Positions 17,278-27,106 are shown, numbered from the stretch's first letter. The stretch is 46,473 nucleotides of DNA from Methanotorris formicicus Mc-S-70 (GCF_000243455.1 NZ_AGJL01000005.1:1-46473); one strand, 5' to 3'. Program-made: numbers and translations. Notes: generated by a model not told the origin, from the sequence alone.

Positions 17278-20200
17278 TTATGCAATTAACTTTATCTCGT
17301 TCAACAACTCATCCAAAACTTTTATGTATTCAATCCCTCCCTTCTCTATTTTGTCCATGATTTCTTCCAACTCCTTTGTCCTCTCTTCACAAATTAGGTT
17401 GTAGTAGTTATTTTTTAGGTAATTATAGACCTCAATACCCAATTTTGTTGGAATTATTTTCCCCTTATCCTTGCTTTTTAAAACATACTTCCTATCAAAT
17501 AGTTTTTTGACGATTTGGGCATAGGTTGAAGGTCTTCCAATACTCCTCTCTTTCATCAATTTAATAACCTCTCCTTCATCATACAAAGATACTTTTGGAA
17601 CCTTTCTGATGGATTTTTCAATGATTTTTAAGGTATTCTTTTCTATTTTTGGTAATTTTCTAAGTTTTAAGTTGTAGATTTTTGTCCATCCATCGTATAT
17701 TATACTTATATATCCCTCAACCTTTGCATCCAAATCCTTTATATTTATCTCTTCATACTCAACTTTGCATTCCTTCATTTGAGATGCAATAAATCTCCTA
17801 AATATCAAATCATAAATTTTTATGTGGTTTTTTGTTAGGTAGATGCTGTTATTTTTTATAAATTCAATCAATTCAGATGTATCCATTGGTTTTGTTGGTC
17901 TTATACACTCGTGTGCCCCTTCCATGTAGTATTCTCTATTTTTTAGGTAATCCTTCATATTGTTGAGTTCTAAATACTCCCTCGCTATTCTCATCCCATC
18001 CAAAGAAACCCTTGTTGATGATGTTCTGTGATATGTGCAGTTGTGTGAGATAACTCCATTGGATATAAAATTTTGGTTATTTTTAATGCTTAAATCATAG
18101 ACATACCCATTATAAGGAATATCTTCCACTTTTTTAACTCTAACAAATGATATATCCCCATAGACAATCTTTTCTAAAAATTTCTTATATTCTGAATTAT
18201 TTGCATATCTTAGCACTGTCTTTAATTTTTCTCTTGGGATATTATTTGTTTTCTCTTTATACCAATTTTCAATGTGTATTTTGGTATCTTTTAGGATTTT
18301 TTTTCTTCCTTTTTCAAATGTTAATTTCCCAAATATTTCTTTTACTGGCAATAAATCACATTCAAATCTTTCTCCATGTTCCTTCCTATATATTCTATAA
18401 CAATTCACGAAAGTCTCTTTTCTAATCCCCAAATATCCTGCAATTTTCTCCTTAAAGGTCTCTAATGACTTATTGCTTATTATTAAGGAATAAATTTCTT
18501 TATTTTTGTGTATAGTATTTAAGATACCAATTGAGTTTAGGTAAATCCCTATCTTCTCTAAAACATCTTTTCTTTTTGATGTTAAAATCATTCTTAAGTT
18601 ATGTTTTTTTGCCTTTTTATCATAAAGTAGGGAGAAGCATCCATCTGTATCGAAATATCCGGCAATTAATGCATTTATACAACTCTCTGGAAGAGAGAAA
18701 ATAATTCCATTTAGTTTTCCATTCCTCATACCTAATTTTTTCAAAATTTCAGCAATAATTGGATTTGAAATAATTACTTGGCTACCAGAAATCCAATTAT
18801 GTAAGAATGGGAATGTATCATCTAATATTCTTTTAACATCCTTTAATGGTGTTTGTGCAATCTTAATTTTGCTATCCTGAATACTTCCATCTCCTAACAC
18901 CAAACCAGCAAAATACCAAAACTTTTCATCTAACTTAAATAATGGAATTTTCTTAGTTCCTGCAACACTTTTATATATGTATTTTGCCTCTTTCTCAACA
19001 TCATCCAAATCAAAATCCCATTCAATTAAATATTTTAATGGAACTCTTCTGTTTCTCAAATATTTATATTTTGTGCTTGTTTTAATATCATTTCGGATAA
19101 ATTCTGCTATTTTTTCAAATATGGTAGAGTTTTCATCAAACTCTATTAACACATCTGTAATACCCAAATATTTCAGAAGATTTAATAGGGAAATTGGCTT
19201 CCTTTCAACTTTATAGTTAAATGGCATTGCAATGTAATCATTTTCTTTAATATCTTTTGCAGGAATCCACCTTAGTTGAGAGTCTCTTAGAACTAATAAG
19301 CAATGGTCTGGAGTTGCTTTTAACTCATAATTATTTGATAAGGTAATTTTTCTTAGATTTCCAATGTATTTCAATTTCCAGAATTTAATGGCTGTATCTC
19401 TTTTTATTGATAAATTATCTAAATTTAATGATAAAATATCTTTCTCTTTAGCATTGATAATATCCTCAATTGTCTCAATTCTTCCATCCCCTAACACAAC
19501 ATAGGTATCTGGGGTCAAACATAGCCCTAATTCAAACAACTCTTGAGCAATTTTCATGACTTCATCACTACTAAGTCCAAACCTCTTTGTTGCCTCCTCT
19601 AAAAGTGTGTCTGTTGTAAATGGTGGATTTGGATAAATGCCCTTCTCATAAACATTTACCTCAACATCAACATAATCTTTATCCTTAAATCTCTTGGCAA
19701 TTTCTTCATCAACAATTGTTCCAAATGAGATATCATTTTCCAATTTTAGGTAGAGATATGGAACTTTTATTTGATACTCATTGTATCTATCAATAATCCA
19801 CCCCAAAACTGGCGTTTGAACCCTTCCAGCAGATAAGTAGGTGTTATTAAATGCATCCCATAACTTTTTACTCAACTCAAACCCAATCCACCTATCCTCA
19901 ATCCTCCTAACAACTTGCGCCCTTACTTTATTCTCATCCAATAATAACTCTTCGCTTTTGCCTTCTTTAACCATTTTTATTGCGTTCGTTATTGCTCTCT
20001 TTGTTATCTCATTAAACCCAATTCTAAAGATATTTTTGTTGAATGGTTTTAGGTTTAGATATATATCATACCCAATCTTCTCCCCCTCAACATCAATATC
20101 CGTTGCTATAAATACAGCATCAACTTCACTTGCCAAATCCCTCAATATCTCAATGTTCTCCTTTGCATCGTGAATAACTATATCTCCATTGGTTCTCTCC

Positions 20201-22119
20201 TTAATTCTTTTAATTAACTCCTCAATATTCTTTTCATCAACAAATTGCTCCCCATTTATCCTCTTAATTGTTCCATAAATTGGAATGTATGAATTATTGC
20301 CTACTAATACCCCATGATAACCCTCTTTTGTTACCAAATCAAATATATGCCCACCGCTTGCAGTTATAATCAAATTCCAATCCCCAATACAGACCTCATA
20401 AACCTTCTTATTGTTTATTCTCCTAACAGATGGCTTTCCAAAGAAATTTGCAATCGTCCTTGCTTTGTTAGGGCTTTCCACAACCATCAACGCTGATTTT
20501 AATAAATCTGGCACTTTATTTTTCTCTTTGGTCTCTTTCAACTTTCTCCTATCTTCATCAATCTTCTCTATCAATTTTTCAACATCAATCTCATCAATCC
20601 TCTTAAATTCACTCTCATACATGAATAGCATATACTTCTTTAAACCCTCAAACACCTCTGCATCATCAACTAAAACAATTGAAGCCCCCTTAATTAACCC
20701 ATTTTCAGTCATCCTTGATGTTCTTCCAGATGTTTGAATGTAGGTCTTTACATCGGGGATTAGTAGATAGTATTTATCTTCTTCTTTCCTCAATGAGAAG
20801 TTTTTTATTTTTAGTGTGTTTTTTACTAATTCCATTAATTCTTCTTTATTCAATCCTTCAATGCTTATATTTTCATCTTCCTTTTTAAGTGTCTCTTCCA
20901 AATCAGTCTTAAACTTTGGAACCCCGTAGAAGATGCAGTATCTTATCCTCTCTGGAATATCCAACCCTCTAACCAAAACACCATAATATGATGCCACTCC
21001 AATTAAAACATCAATCTCTCCATTTTTAAACTCCTCAAACCCTTTCTTATCTTTTGAATGGATTAATTTTGCCTTTACACCATTTTTAATTAAAAATTCC
21101 TCAATCTCCTCTGCCTTTTTTAACCCATAATCAATAGGAACAAACACAATGCCCCCATCGCCAAATATCTTTATGTATTCCAAAATTTTCTCCAAACTGA
21201 GGTTTTCATCATAAATATCTTCAACATCCCTCAACTTACTCATTCCATACCCAATTTCAAAATCCAAAAGTTCCCTATACAACTTTACCTTATCTCCGTA
21301 GGATTTTCCAGTGGCAGATGCAACAATCATACATCCGTGGTCTATTTTGCTAATCATTTCCTTTAATTTTTCCCTTTCTTTTAACGCATCTTCTATCTTC
21401 TTTTTTCTTATTAAATAAAGGATGTTGTATGCCTTCTTAATAATCTCATCACTAAACCCTAAAAGTTTTAAACTCTTATCTATATTCTTAGATGCCTTTA
21501 AAAACGCATCAACGTCATCAATAAAAACAAAATCAAACTTATCATCTATTGGATTTTTTGATAGATAATTTGATGTTGTGATTAATATGTTATAGTCCTT
21601 TTTCTCAATCTTTTCCTTTGCTAATCTCTTCTCTTCAGATGAAAGTTCAGAATGGTAGGCAACAACGTTAACCTCTATCCCCGCTTTATTTGCCATGTTT
21701 ATGATTTTTTCGTATGTTTGCCTAACTAACAAAGTCGTTGGCAAAATGATGTATGACTTTTTGTTTTTTGTTGCAAAGTAAATTGCCGTAATCATCCCAA
21801 ATACGCTCTTTCCCACACCAGTTGGTGCAACTATTGAAAAACTCTTGTTCTTTAATACCCTCTTTGCCCACATCCTTTGTATACTCAACAATTTAAATCC
21901 ACAACGCTCTGCAACATTCTCCAATTCCTTTAATTCATTTTTTAATTTGCAATAGTCCTCTAGTGCTTTCAATGTGTTTTTCTCTGCCAAATATTTGCAG
22001 ATATTGCTAACTGAATCATCTTCCATACAATTTTTGCATGTCAATCCTTTATCTAACCTTAAACTTTCTATATCACTGTGGCAATTTGGACATATATTTT
22101 TGAATATTATTGGTATCAT
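17278..22119 (-). CDS. rgy: Reverse gyrase, intein-containing
   Basis: Reverse gyrase adds positive supercoils and marks hyperthermophiles. From the N-terminus the sequence shows a zinc finger (CPNC...CKNC, residues 10-32), a helicase-like domain with Walker A APTGVGKSVF and the DDVD box, and helicase motif VI in QTSGRTSRM. The topoisomerase IA half follows, with Toprim motifs MVVESPNKARTIANFFG and FIATDIDVEGEKIGYD. The catalytic Tyr is in CTYHRTSSTRVS, directly after the intein. After removal of the 494-residue intein the protein is 1119 residues, normal for the family. The ATG at 22119 follows GGTGGGGGAAC. Confidence 0.97.
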   Translation of the reverse strand: MIPIIFKNICPNCHSDIESLRLDKGLTCKNCMEDDSVSNICKYLAEKNTLKALEDYCKLKNELKELENVAERCGFKLLSIQRMWAKRVLKNKSFSIVAPTGVGKSVFGMITAIYFATKNKKSYIILPTTLLVRQTYEKIINMANKAGIEVNVVAYHSELSSEEKRLAKEKIEKKDYNILITTSNYLSKNPIDDKFDFVFIDDVDAFLKASKNIDKSLKLLGFSDEIIKKAYNILYLIRKKKIEDALKEREKLKEMISKIDHGCMIVASATGKSYGDKVKLYRELLDFEIGYGMSKLRDVEDIYDENLSLEKILEYIKIFGDGGIVFVPIDYGLKKAEEIEEFLIKNGVKAKLIHSKDKKGFEEFKNGEIDVLIGVASYYGVLVRGLDIPERIRYCIFYGVPKFKTDLEETLKKEDENISIEGLNKEELMELVKNTLKIKNFSLRKEEDKYYLLIPDVKTYIQTSGRTSRMTENGLIKGASIVLVDDAEVFEGLKKYMLFMYESEFKRIDEIDVEKLIEKIDEDRRKLKETKEKNKVPDLLKSALMVVESPNKARTIANFFGKPSVRRINNKKVYEVCIGDWNLIITASGGHIFDLVTKEGYHGVLVGNNSYIPIYGTIKRINGEQFVDEKNIEELIKRIKERTNGDIVIHDAKENIEILRDLASEVDAVFIATDIDVEGEKIGYDIYLNLKPFNKNIFRIGFNEITKRAITNAIKMVKEGKSEELLLDENKVRAQVVRRIEDRWIGFELSKKLWDAFNNTYLSAGRVQTPVLGWIIDRYNEYQIKVPYLYLKLENDISFGTIVDEEIAKRFKDKDYVDVEVNVYEKGIYPNPPFTTDTLLEEATKRFGLSSDEVMKIAQELFELGLCLTPDTYVVLGDGRIETIEDIINAKEKDILSLNLDNLSIKRDTAIKFWKLKYIGNLRKITLSNNYELKATPDHCLLVLRDSQLRWIPAKDIKENDYIAMPFNYKVERKPISLLNLLKYLGITDVLIEFDENSTIFEKIAEFIRNDIKTSTKYKYLRNRRVPLKYLIEWDFDLDDVEKEAKYIYKSVAGTKKIPLFKLDEKFWYFAGLVLGDGSIQDSKIKIAQTPLKDVKRILDDTFPFLHNWISGSQVIISNPIIAEILKKLGMRNGKLNGIIFSLPESCINALIAGYFDTDGCFSLLYDKKAKKHNLRMILTSKRKDVLEKIGIYLNSIGILNTIHKNKEIYSLIISNKSLETFKEKIAGYLGIRKETFVNCYRIYRKEHGERFECDLLPVKEIFGKLTFEKGRKKILKDTKIHIENWYKEKTNNIPREKLKTVLRYANNSEYKKFLEKIVYGDISFVRVKKVEDIPYNGYVYDLSIKNNQNFISNGVISHNCTYHRTSSTRVSLDGMRIAREYLELNNMKDYLKNREYYMEGAHECIRPTKPMDTSELIEFIKNNSIYLTKNHIKIYDLIFRRFIASQMKECKVEYEEINIKDLDAKVEGYISIIYDGWTKIYNLKLRKLPKIEKNTLKIIEKSIRKVPKVSLYDEGEVIKLMKERSIGRPSTYAQIVKKLFDRKYVLKSKDKGKIIPTKLGIEVYNYLKNNYYNLICEERTKELEEIMDKIEKGGIEYIKVLDELLNEIKLIA
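18040..19521 (-). other. Intein in reverse gyrase, LAGLIDADG homing endonuclease type
   Basis: The insert runs from Cys867 (CLTPDTYVVLGDGRIETIED) to Asn1360 (NGVISHN) and is followed by Cys1361 as the +1 nucleophile. Block B is in KATPDHCLLV. The two endonuclease motifs are FAGLVLGDGSI (residues about 1070-1080) and LIAGYFDTDGCF (about 1151-1162). The terminal His-Asn and all splicing residues are present, so it should splice. It interrupts the protein two residues before the catalytic tyrosine, a highly conserved site, and I recall an intein in the M. jannaschii reverse gyrase as well. Confidence 0.95.
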
Positions 22120-22144
22120 GTTCCCCCACCAAAATTGGCAAATA

Positions 22145-22291
22145 TATAGTTGTTTGCGAAATTTATGTTACGTATTAGGCATAATAAAATTTCTGAAAGA
22201 ACGATAAATTAAGCGTAGAATTTCAAATAGGTCTTAGTTCATCCCTCTATTTTATTAATGATTATGGTCACATATAACGCAAACAACTATA
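22145..22291. repeat. 147-bp TIR element (copy 3)
   Basis: Perfect 14-bp inverted ends are present: TATAGTTGTTTGCG (22145-22158) and CGCAAACAACTATA (22278-22291). Read on the minus strand, the interior contains GTTATA next to the end and TTCTTTCAGAAATTTTAT, the latter identical to the copy at 41438. If the repeat proper is TAGTTGTTTGCG, the flanks on both sides read TA, suggesting a TA target. It fills the space between the divergent rgy and taw3 genes. Confidence 0.85.
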
Positions 22292-22376
22292 CTTTTAATA
22301 TTAGATTTTTAAATTAAATTTTTAAAATCCTCCTATATGCCCTTTTATTTATAACCTTTTCTGTTTAGGTGGGAGT

Positions 22377-22964
22377 ATGTTTGAGGATGACAAAAGAAGA
22401 ACCTTAATGAAACTTGAACTTGCCATAAAAAGCAATCTTGTGGATGAAGAGATAATTCCAATAGTAAATAAGATTAATGAATTGGATGATTATTACACAA
22501 CGAGTAGTTGCATTGGAAGATGCGGGATAATGGAATTCCCAAAGGGGAAAAATGCAAAAATCCATTCGAGGTGGCTTGGAAAGTGGCATCATTATGCAAC
22601 TTATGATGAACTATTTGAGGCATTAAGCAAAAAATCCGATGATTTTGAATTGATGGTTTTTGTTATGAACTCTCCAATATTGCACATAGCAGCAAAAGAC
22701 ATAAATTCAGCAAAGAAAATGGTAGAACTTGCCATACACAATGGATTAAAGGCATCATCCATAAAATCAGTTAGCGATAAGAGGGTTATTGTGGAGATAC
22801 TTGGCACATATAAGATAGATGCTCCAATTGGAAAAGATGGAAAAATCCTTGTTAATGAAGATTACTTGAAGTTTTTATTGGATATGGGAAATTTTAAATT
22901 AAAAAAATCTCGAGAGATTTTAATGAGGTGGTATGAGAAACTTGAAGAATTAAATAAAAAATAA
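22377..22964 (+). CDS. taw3: tRNA wybutosine-synthesizing protein 3 (Taw3/TYW3)
   Basis: This is the S-adenosylmethionine-dependent methyltransferase that acts late in making wyosine derivatives at position 37 of tRNA-Phe. The 195-residue sequence has the family hallmark YYTTSSCIGRCGIMEFP (about residues 40-56), followed by KIHSRWLGKWHH and FVMNSPILHIAAKD. The ATG follows GGTGGGAGT. It starts a plus-strand run of small genes; the other wyosine genes are not in the window. Confidence 0.9.
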   Translation: MFEDDKRRTLMKLELAIKSNLVDEEIIPIVNKINELDDYYTTSSCIGRCGIMEFPKGKNAKIHSRWLGKWHHYATYDELFEALSKKSDDFELMVFVMNSPILHIAAKDINSAKKMVELAIHNGLKASSIKSVSDKRVIVEILGTYKIDAPIGKDGKILVNEDYLKFLLDMGNFKLKKSREILMRWYEKLEELNKK

Positions 22965-23065
22965 AATAACAAAAATTTATATGCTTCAATTTTAAATGTT
23001 GTTGTCATGTCTAATTTTAAAATAGGTAATTTCTCCATTAAATTTGTTGAAGTTGTGAATTAGAA

Positions 23066-23086
23066 TCCAACGCAAACAACTATATA
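23066..23086. repeat. Solitary end of the TIR family
   Basis: CAACGCAAACAACTATA matches the right end of the 147-bp element at 22145 (CGCAAACAACTATA), but no opposite end could be found upstream. This is a decayed or partial copy just before the DUF2111-like gene. Confidence 0.55.
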
Positions 23087-23136
23087 TATCCTCACATTTC
23101 TAAATATTAATGTAGATTATTTTTGAGGTGTAGAAG

Positions 23137-23526
23137 ATGCTTAAAGAATTATTAAAAAATGCGGATCCAAAAGATTTGTTACCATTTGCAATGGCTATCC
23201 ACATTTTAGTAAATAAACTTCCAGTAACGGTAAGGAGCAAAGAAAAACCTGGTATTAGGTTGGAGAAGGGAGATGTTATTGATGACAACTATGAGGGGTA
23301 TGTGTTAAAGTTGGCAATTGAAACTGGGGAAATTTTGAGAGTTACTCCAGTTGTAGGACCATATAAAGGACTTCCAGTAATTATTGTGCCTATAAAGGAT
23401 GGGGACGAGGTTTTGGGGGCAATTGGTGCAGTTGATGTCACCGCTGGAATATTTGAGGACGTTTTATTATTGGCAAGAAGAGCAGAGTTGTCCAAGTTTT
23501 TACCTGAAGATGCATTCCCAAAATAA
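23137..23526 (+). CDS. DUF2111-like methanogen protein
   Basis: This is a 129-residue protein with MAIHILVNKLPVTVRSKEK and a C-terminal half VVGPYKGLPVIIVPIKDG, GAIGAVDVTAGIFED that looks like a small ligand-binding domain. I associate it with DUF2111, which is known mainly from methanogens, but the activity is unknown. The ATG follows GAGGTGTAGA. It lies upstream of the marker 5 gene in the same direction, so a role near methanogenesis is possible, by context only. Confidence 0.65.
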   Translation: MLKELLKNADPKDLLPFAMAIHILVNKLPVTVRSKEKPGIRLEKGDVIDDNYEGYVLKLAIETGEILRVTPVVGPYKGLPVIIVPIKDGDEVLGAIGAVDVTAGIFEDVLLLARRAELSKFLPEDAFPK

Positions 23527-23609
23527 TTTATTGTGGTTGAAAGACCATACGAAAAATTTAAAAATACGAACGTTTCATTTGCTTTATAATTAATTTTTTA
23601 GGTGATAGT

Positions 23610-24068
23610 GTGAAAAAGGTGTTTATATTTCCCCCAAACAGTTTAATACTGGGAGATTTGGTTGAGAGGTTTGGTCATAAGCCACTAATGCTAAACAATG
23701 TAATTGGAGAAAAGGTTAGGAGTGCTGAGATAGACAGTCCTCCATTAAACATAACTGATGAGGATCCAAAGAAAGGATTAAAATATGCTGCAATTGAAGT
23801 CCCTTCTGGAGTTAGAGGAAGATTATCATTAATAGGGCCGTTGATAGAAGAGGCAGAAGCAGCAATTATAATGAAAAATGCCCCAATTGGCTTTGGATGT
23901 GTTGGATGTGAGAGAACAAATGAATTAACAAAATATTTAATTAGGAGAAAGGGTATTCCAGTTTTAAATGTGGAATATCCTAAAACAGAGGAAGAGGCAA
24001 AAATCGTAGTTAAAAAAATTGCAGCATTTTTAAAAGAATTGGAGGGGAATAATGGAGTGTCCGAATAA
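23610..24068 (+). CDS. Methanogenesis marker protein 5
   Basis: A GTG start follows GGTGATA. The 152-residue protein begins [25 protein letters not shown], which I recognise as the marker 5 pattern, and later has [21 protein letters not shown] with a CVGC pair that could bind metal or a cofactor. The family is confined to methanogens and relatives and its biochemical role is unknown. Its last 17 bases overlap the start of the next gene, so the two are translationally coupled. Confidence 0.75.
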   Translation: MKKVFIFPPNSLILGDLVERFGHKPLMLNNVIGEKVRSAEIDSPPLNITDEDPKKGLKYAAIEVPSGVRGRLSLIGPLIEEAEAAIIMKNAPIGFGCVGCERTNELTKYLIRRKGIPVLNVEYPKTEEEAKIVVKKIAAFLKELEGNNGVSE

Positions 24069-24258
24069 AGAGAAAAACCTAAACAGATGCAACTGCTCCT
24101 ATCCATCATGCTCAAAAAAAGGTTTGTGTTGTGAGTGTTTGCATTACCATTTAAGAAATAGGCAACTACCTGCCTGCTGTTTCCCAGATGATGTTGAAAA
24201 AACCTACGACAGAAGTTTTGAGAAGTTTGCAAAGCTTGTTTTAGAAGGTAAGATTTAA
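24052..24258 (+). CDS. Cys-rich small protein, DUF6485-like
   Basis: This is a 68-residue protein with ten cysteines in its first 45 residues, including [18 protein letters not shown] and ACCF. The spacing suggests two metal or Fe-S sites. The C-terminus [15 protein letters not shown] is typical of DUF6485-like proteins. The ATG follows GGAGGGGAATA and lies inside the end of the marker 5 gene, so both are made together. The function is unknown; the link to marker 5 suggests a redox or metallochaperone role, which is inference. Confidence 0.7.
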   Translation: MECPNKEKNLNRCNCSYPSCSKKGLCCECLHYHLRNRQLPACCFPDDVEKTYDRSFEKFAKLVLEGKI

Positions 24259-24265
24259 TTCAATT

Positions 24266-24293
24266 TATTTTCCTTTTTTGTTATTTTTTAATT
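24266..24293 (+). terminator. T-rich archaeal terminator after the marker 5 operon
   Basis: A run of T tracts (TTTATTTTCCTTTTTTG, then TTATTTTTTAATTC) begins eight bases after the stop of the Cys-rich gene. Oligo-T tracts without a hairpin are the usual archaeal termination signal. Confidence 0.4.
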
Positions 24294-24306
24294 CTAAGGG
24301 ATGGGT

Positions 24307-25341
24307 ATGGAGAAGATAGAAATTTTAAAGGAAAGGTTAAATAAAAATGCAGTTGTTACGGAAATAGCGAAAGAAAAAAGTCCATTTAAGGTTTTGATTT
24401 CAACAATTTTGAGTGCGAGGACAAAGGACGAGGTAACAGAGGAGATTTCAAAGAGATTGTTTGGGAAGGTTAGGGATGTTGATGATTTGCTAAAGATTGA
24501 TTTGGAGAAATTGGAAAAACTCATTTATCCTGTTGGATTTTACAAAACAAAAGCAAAAAACTTGAAGAAATTGGCTAAGGTTTTGAAGGAGAACTATAAT
24601 GGGGAAGTTCCAAATGAATTGGATGAAATTTTAAAACTCCCTGGTGTTGGGAGGAAGACGGCGAATTTGGTTATAACTTTGGCTTTTGATGATTATGGGA
24701 TTTGTGTAGATACCCACGTACATAGGATATGCAATAGATGGGAATACGTTGAGACAGAAACCCCAGAAGAGACGGAAATGGAGTTGAGGAAAAAACTGCC
24801 AAAAAAATATTGGAAGATAATAAATAATTTGCTCGTTGTTTTTGGAAGGGAAGTTTGCTCTCCAACTCCAAAGTGTAGGAAGTGTTTTGAGGAGATTAGG
24901 GAGAGATGTCCATATTATAAAAAGATTGTATATTTTGATGAGGTTTTGAAAAAATATGGATTTGAGAAGGTATCAAAAAACAACATTCCACCTGAAAAGG
25001 GTACCTATATTTTAAAAATCAAACTCAATAGGGGGCGGAAAATAAAATTTGGAAATAAAGAGGGGTTTTTTAGGAAAGGTTATTACTTCTATGTTGGTTC
25101 CGCCCTTGGAAAAAGTATAAATTTGAAGAATAGGATAGGCAGGCATTTAAAAAAGGAAAAGAAAAAGTTCTGGCATGTTGATTACCTTTTGGAGTTTGGG
25201 GATGTTAAAGGCATATATGTCTCAAATAAAAGTTGTGAGTGTGACGTTGCAAAGGATTTAGCTGAGATATTTAAGTGTGTTGAAGGCTTTGGATGTTCTG
25301 ATTGTAAGTGTAGGAGTCATTTGTTTTATTTGCCATTGTGA
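24307..25341 (+). CDS. nth: Endonuclease III fused to a DUF123 domain
   Basis: This is a base-excision repair glycosylase/AP lyase for oxidised pyrimidines. The N-terminal 200 residues are endonuclease III: helix-hairpin-helix [12 protein letters not shown] with the catalytic Lys, [12 protein letters not shown] with the catalytic Asp, and a four-Cys cluster [10 protein letters not shown]...C. The C-terminal 130 residues begin [19 protein letters not shown] and contain [11 protein letters not shown] and [10 protein letters not shown], the GIY-YIG-like DUF123 fold. This fusion is known in Methanocaldococcus. The start is 24301 or 24307; the second leaves a usable GGG spacing. Confidence 0.9.
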   Translation: MEKIEILKERLNKNAVVTEIAKEKSPFKVLISTILSARTKDEVTEEISKRLFGKVRDVDDLLKIDLEKLEKLIYPVGFYKTKAKNLKKLAKVLKENYNGEVPNELDEILKLPGVGRKTANLVITLAFDDYGICVDTHVHRICNRWEYVETETPEETEMELRKKLPKKYWKIINNLLVVFGREVCSPTPKCRKCFEEIRERCPYYKKIVYFDEVLKKYGFEKVSKNNIPPEKGTYILKIKLNRGRKIKFGNKEGFFRKGYYFYVGSALGKSINLKNRIGRHLKKEKKKFWHVDYLLEFGDVKGIYVSNKSCECDVAKDLAEIFKCVEGFGCSDCKCRSHLFYLPL

Positions 25342-25405
25342 TGCTTTTTTTACTTATGTAAAGAGTTTAGCTAATTATTGTTTAAATACCTTGCAAAACG
25401 ATAAA

Positions 25406-25415
25406 TTTATATATA
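25406..25415 (+). promoter_or_regulatory. Probable TATA box of the cas operon
   Basis: TTTATATATA, preceded by CGATAAA as a possible BRE, lies 114 bases before the cas8 start. A start site near 25440 would give a leader of about 90 nt. No other promoter-like sequence was seen before cas1, so the whole plus-strand cas set may depend on it. Confidence 0.45.
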
Positions 25416-25528
25416 TCTTATCAATATACAATTTAACTAAATAACACTTTTTGGACAATTAGTAACATTTTACAATTGGAAGATTTGGGGGATATGATAT
25501 TGTTAATTTGTTTGGGGATGGTGGGCTA

Positions 25529-27106
25529 ATGAAAGGAGAAATAAAAACTCTTGATGAATATTTAAGTCAAAATATTGGTGGTAAAAGTGAAAGAAATCAT
25601 ACAAAAAAATCTAAAAGTTTTGTATTTGAGGTTCCAATTTACCATGATGTTTGGATGGACAATGCATTGGAAAACTTTTATCGAATTTTAAAAAAGATAG
25701 GTAATGAAGACTTTAATGTCTCACTAACCAGTGATAAACTAATCTTTGAATTTGATAATTTTGAAGGGTTTAAAAATGTATTAATTCAACAGATAAAGCA
25801 TAAATATAAAAATATGATTGTAATGGGGGAAGATAAAAAAACAAGAGGTGCAAAGGAGATTAAAAAGGACTTTATTTTACTTCAAGAAGGTAAAAAGGAA
25901 GGTGGAACTGTAAAATTAAAAGAGGAAGTATTTGACTGGAATAAATTGCCTAAGATATTAGATGAGTTAAAAGAAAATAAAAAAGGAGATAAAATCTGTA
26001 TAATGTGTGGAGGCAGGTATAAAAAAAGTTATACATTAAAACAGGCAATTTATCCATTTGTAACAAAGAATAAAAGCTTAAGTGGGATTAGAACTATTAA
26101 ATCACTTCCAGAGTATCATAAAAACTTATGTTTAATGTGCTATTTGTTGGGAGTTTTAGAATGGACTGATGAGGGACTCTTATATCATACATTGGGAAAT
26201 GAGAAGACATTCTTATTTCTTCCAATATTTGAGGACTTAATCGAACTTAACAAGTTTAAAGAAGAAACATTAAATGCAGGAATCCTAAATATTTCAGGAA
26301 GGTATGGAAATCTACTTAAAAAACCAAATTATAATGAAATTGAAAAAACTTCTGGAGAATACACCACTTTATTAGCATTCTATGAAAAGTTTATTGTTAA
26401 TGTGAAAGAGAGTGAGATATTATGCAATAAGTGGGGAGTGTTGCATATTCCAATAAAAAGCAAAGTCAAAAACGTCAAGTTTGAGACAATAAATGTTGAT
26501 AAGGGAATGTTGGAGGTGATAGGAAAGTTAGTAGAGGAAAATTACTTAATTTATGACGGATTTGTTAAAGGAACATTCTTTAAAAAGTATAATAACAAAA
26601 AATTCACAACTGACTGGGACTTTACTCACGAAATTAGAGAGAATTTATCAAAATCTCTATTGATAAATGATTTTAGAACTTTTTCAAAGCAGTTAATGCC
26701 AAGAAAGGGGGGTTTTGTTATCTTATCATCAGATGCTTATCAAATTTTAGATGAACTTATCTATCTATGGAGGTTGATAAATATGGGAATTCCTAAGGAG
26801 AAATTAGACACGATAAAAAGTGTTGGGAACATTATTGCAAAAATATCTCTTGGAAATTCCTCTCTATTGTATAAACTTGATAAAGTTAGGACTATTGAAG
26901 AATTTTGGAGTGTTTTAAGGGAAATATCAAGAAAAATGGCTGGAATGGAAAAAGATGAGCTTAGAGAAATAAAACCAACTGCAATAGATGAACTTATAGT
27001 TATGGTTAAAGAACATGAAAAAATCTGGAAGGAAATTAGAGATTTGTTAGTTATATACTCATCCATGTATCTTGCCATCAAAAAATTGAAAAAGGAGGGG
27101 GATTAG
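25529..27106 (+). CDS. cas8: CRISPR Cas8, Cst1-type (CXXC-CXXC protein)
   Basis: This is the predicted large subunit of a type I-B-like Cascade, which recognises the PAM. The 525-residue protein carries the paired knuckles CIMC (about residue 157) and CLMC (about 201) that define Cst1-type Cas8 proteins, and a long helical C-terminal region. Overall conservation of Cas8 is low, so the call also rests on position: it ends one base before cas7 and heads the operon. The start at 25529 is chosen because GGTGGGCTA precedes it; an earlier ATG at 25508 has no such site. Confidence 0.8.
   Translation: MKGEIKTLDEYLSQNIGGKSERNHTKKSKSFVFEVPIYHDVWMDNALENFYRILKKIGNEDFNVSLTSDKLIFEFDNFEGFKNVLIQQIKHKYKNMIVMGEDKKTRGAKEIKKDFILLQEGKKEGGTVKLKEEVFDWNKLPKILDELKENKKGDKICIMCGGRYKKSYTLKQAIYPFVTKNKSLSGIRTIKSLPEYHKNLCLMCYLLGVLEWTDEGLLYHTLGNEKTFLFLPIFEDLIELNKFKEETLNAGILNISGRYGNLLKKPNYNEIEKTSGEYTTLLAFYEKFIVNVKESEILCNKWGVLHIPIKSKVKNVKFETINVDKGMLEVIGKLVEENYLIYDGFVKGTFFKKYNNKKFTTDWDFTHEIRENLSKSLLINDFRTFSKQLMPRKGGFVILSSDAYQILDELIYLWRLINMGIPKEKLDTIKSVGNIIAKISLGNSSLLYKLDKVRTIEEFWSVLREISRKMAGMEKDELREIKPTAIDELIVMVKEHEKIWKEIRDLLVIYSSMYLAIKKLKKEGD

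Noticed and set aside
17344-22207. Many open frames antisense to reverse gyrase
   Set aside because: They are shadows of the long gene with hydrophobic, low-complexity products and no ribosome sites.
25342-25528. CRISPR leader or repeats upstream of cas8
   Set aside because: No sequence resembling the repeat at 32996 is present; only a TATA-like promoter was found.
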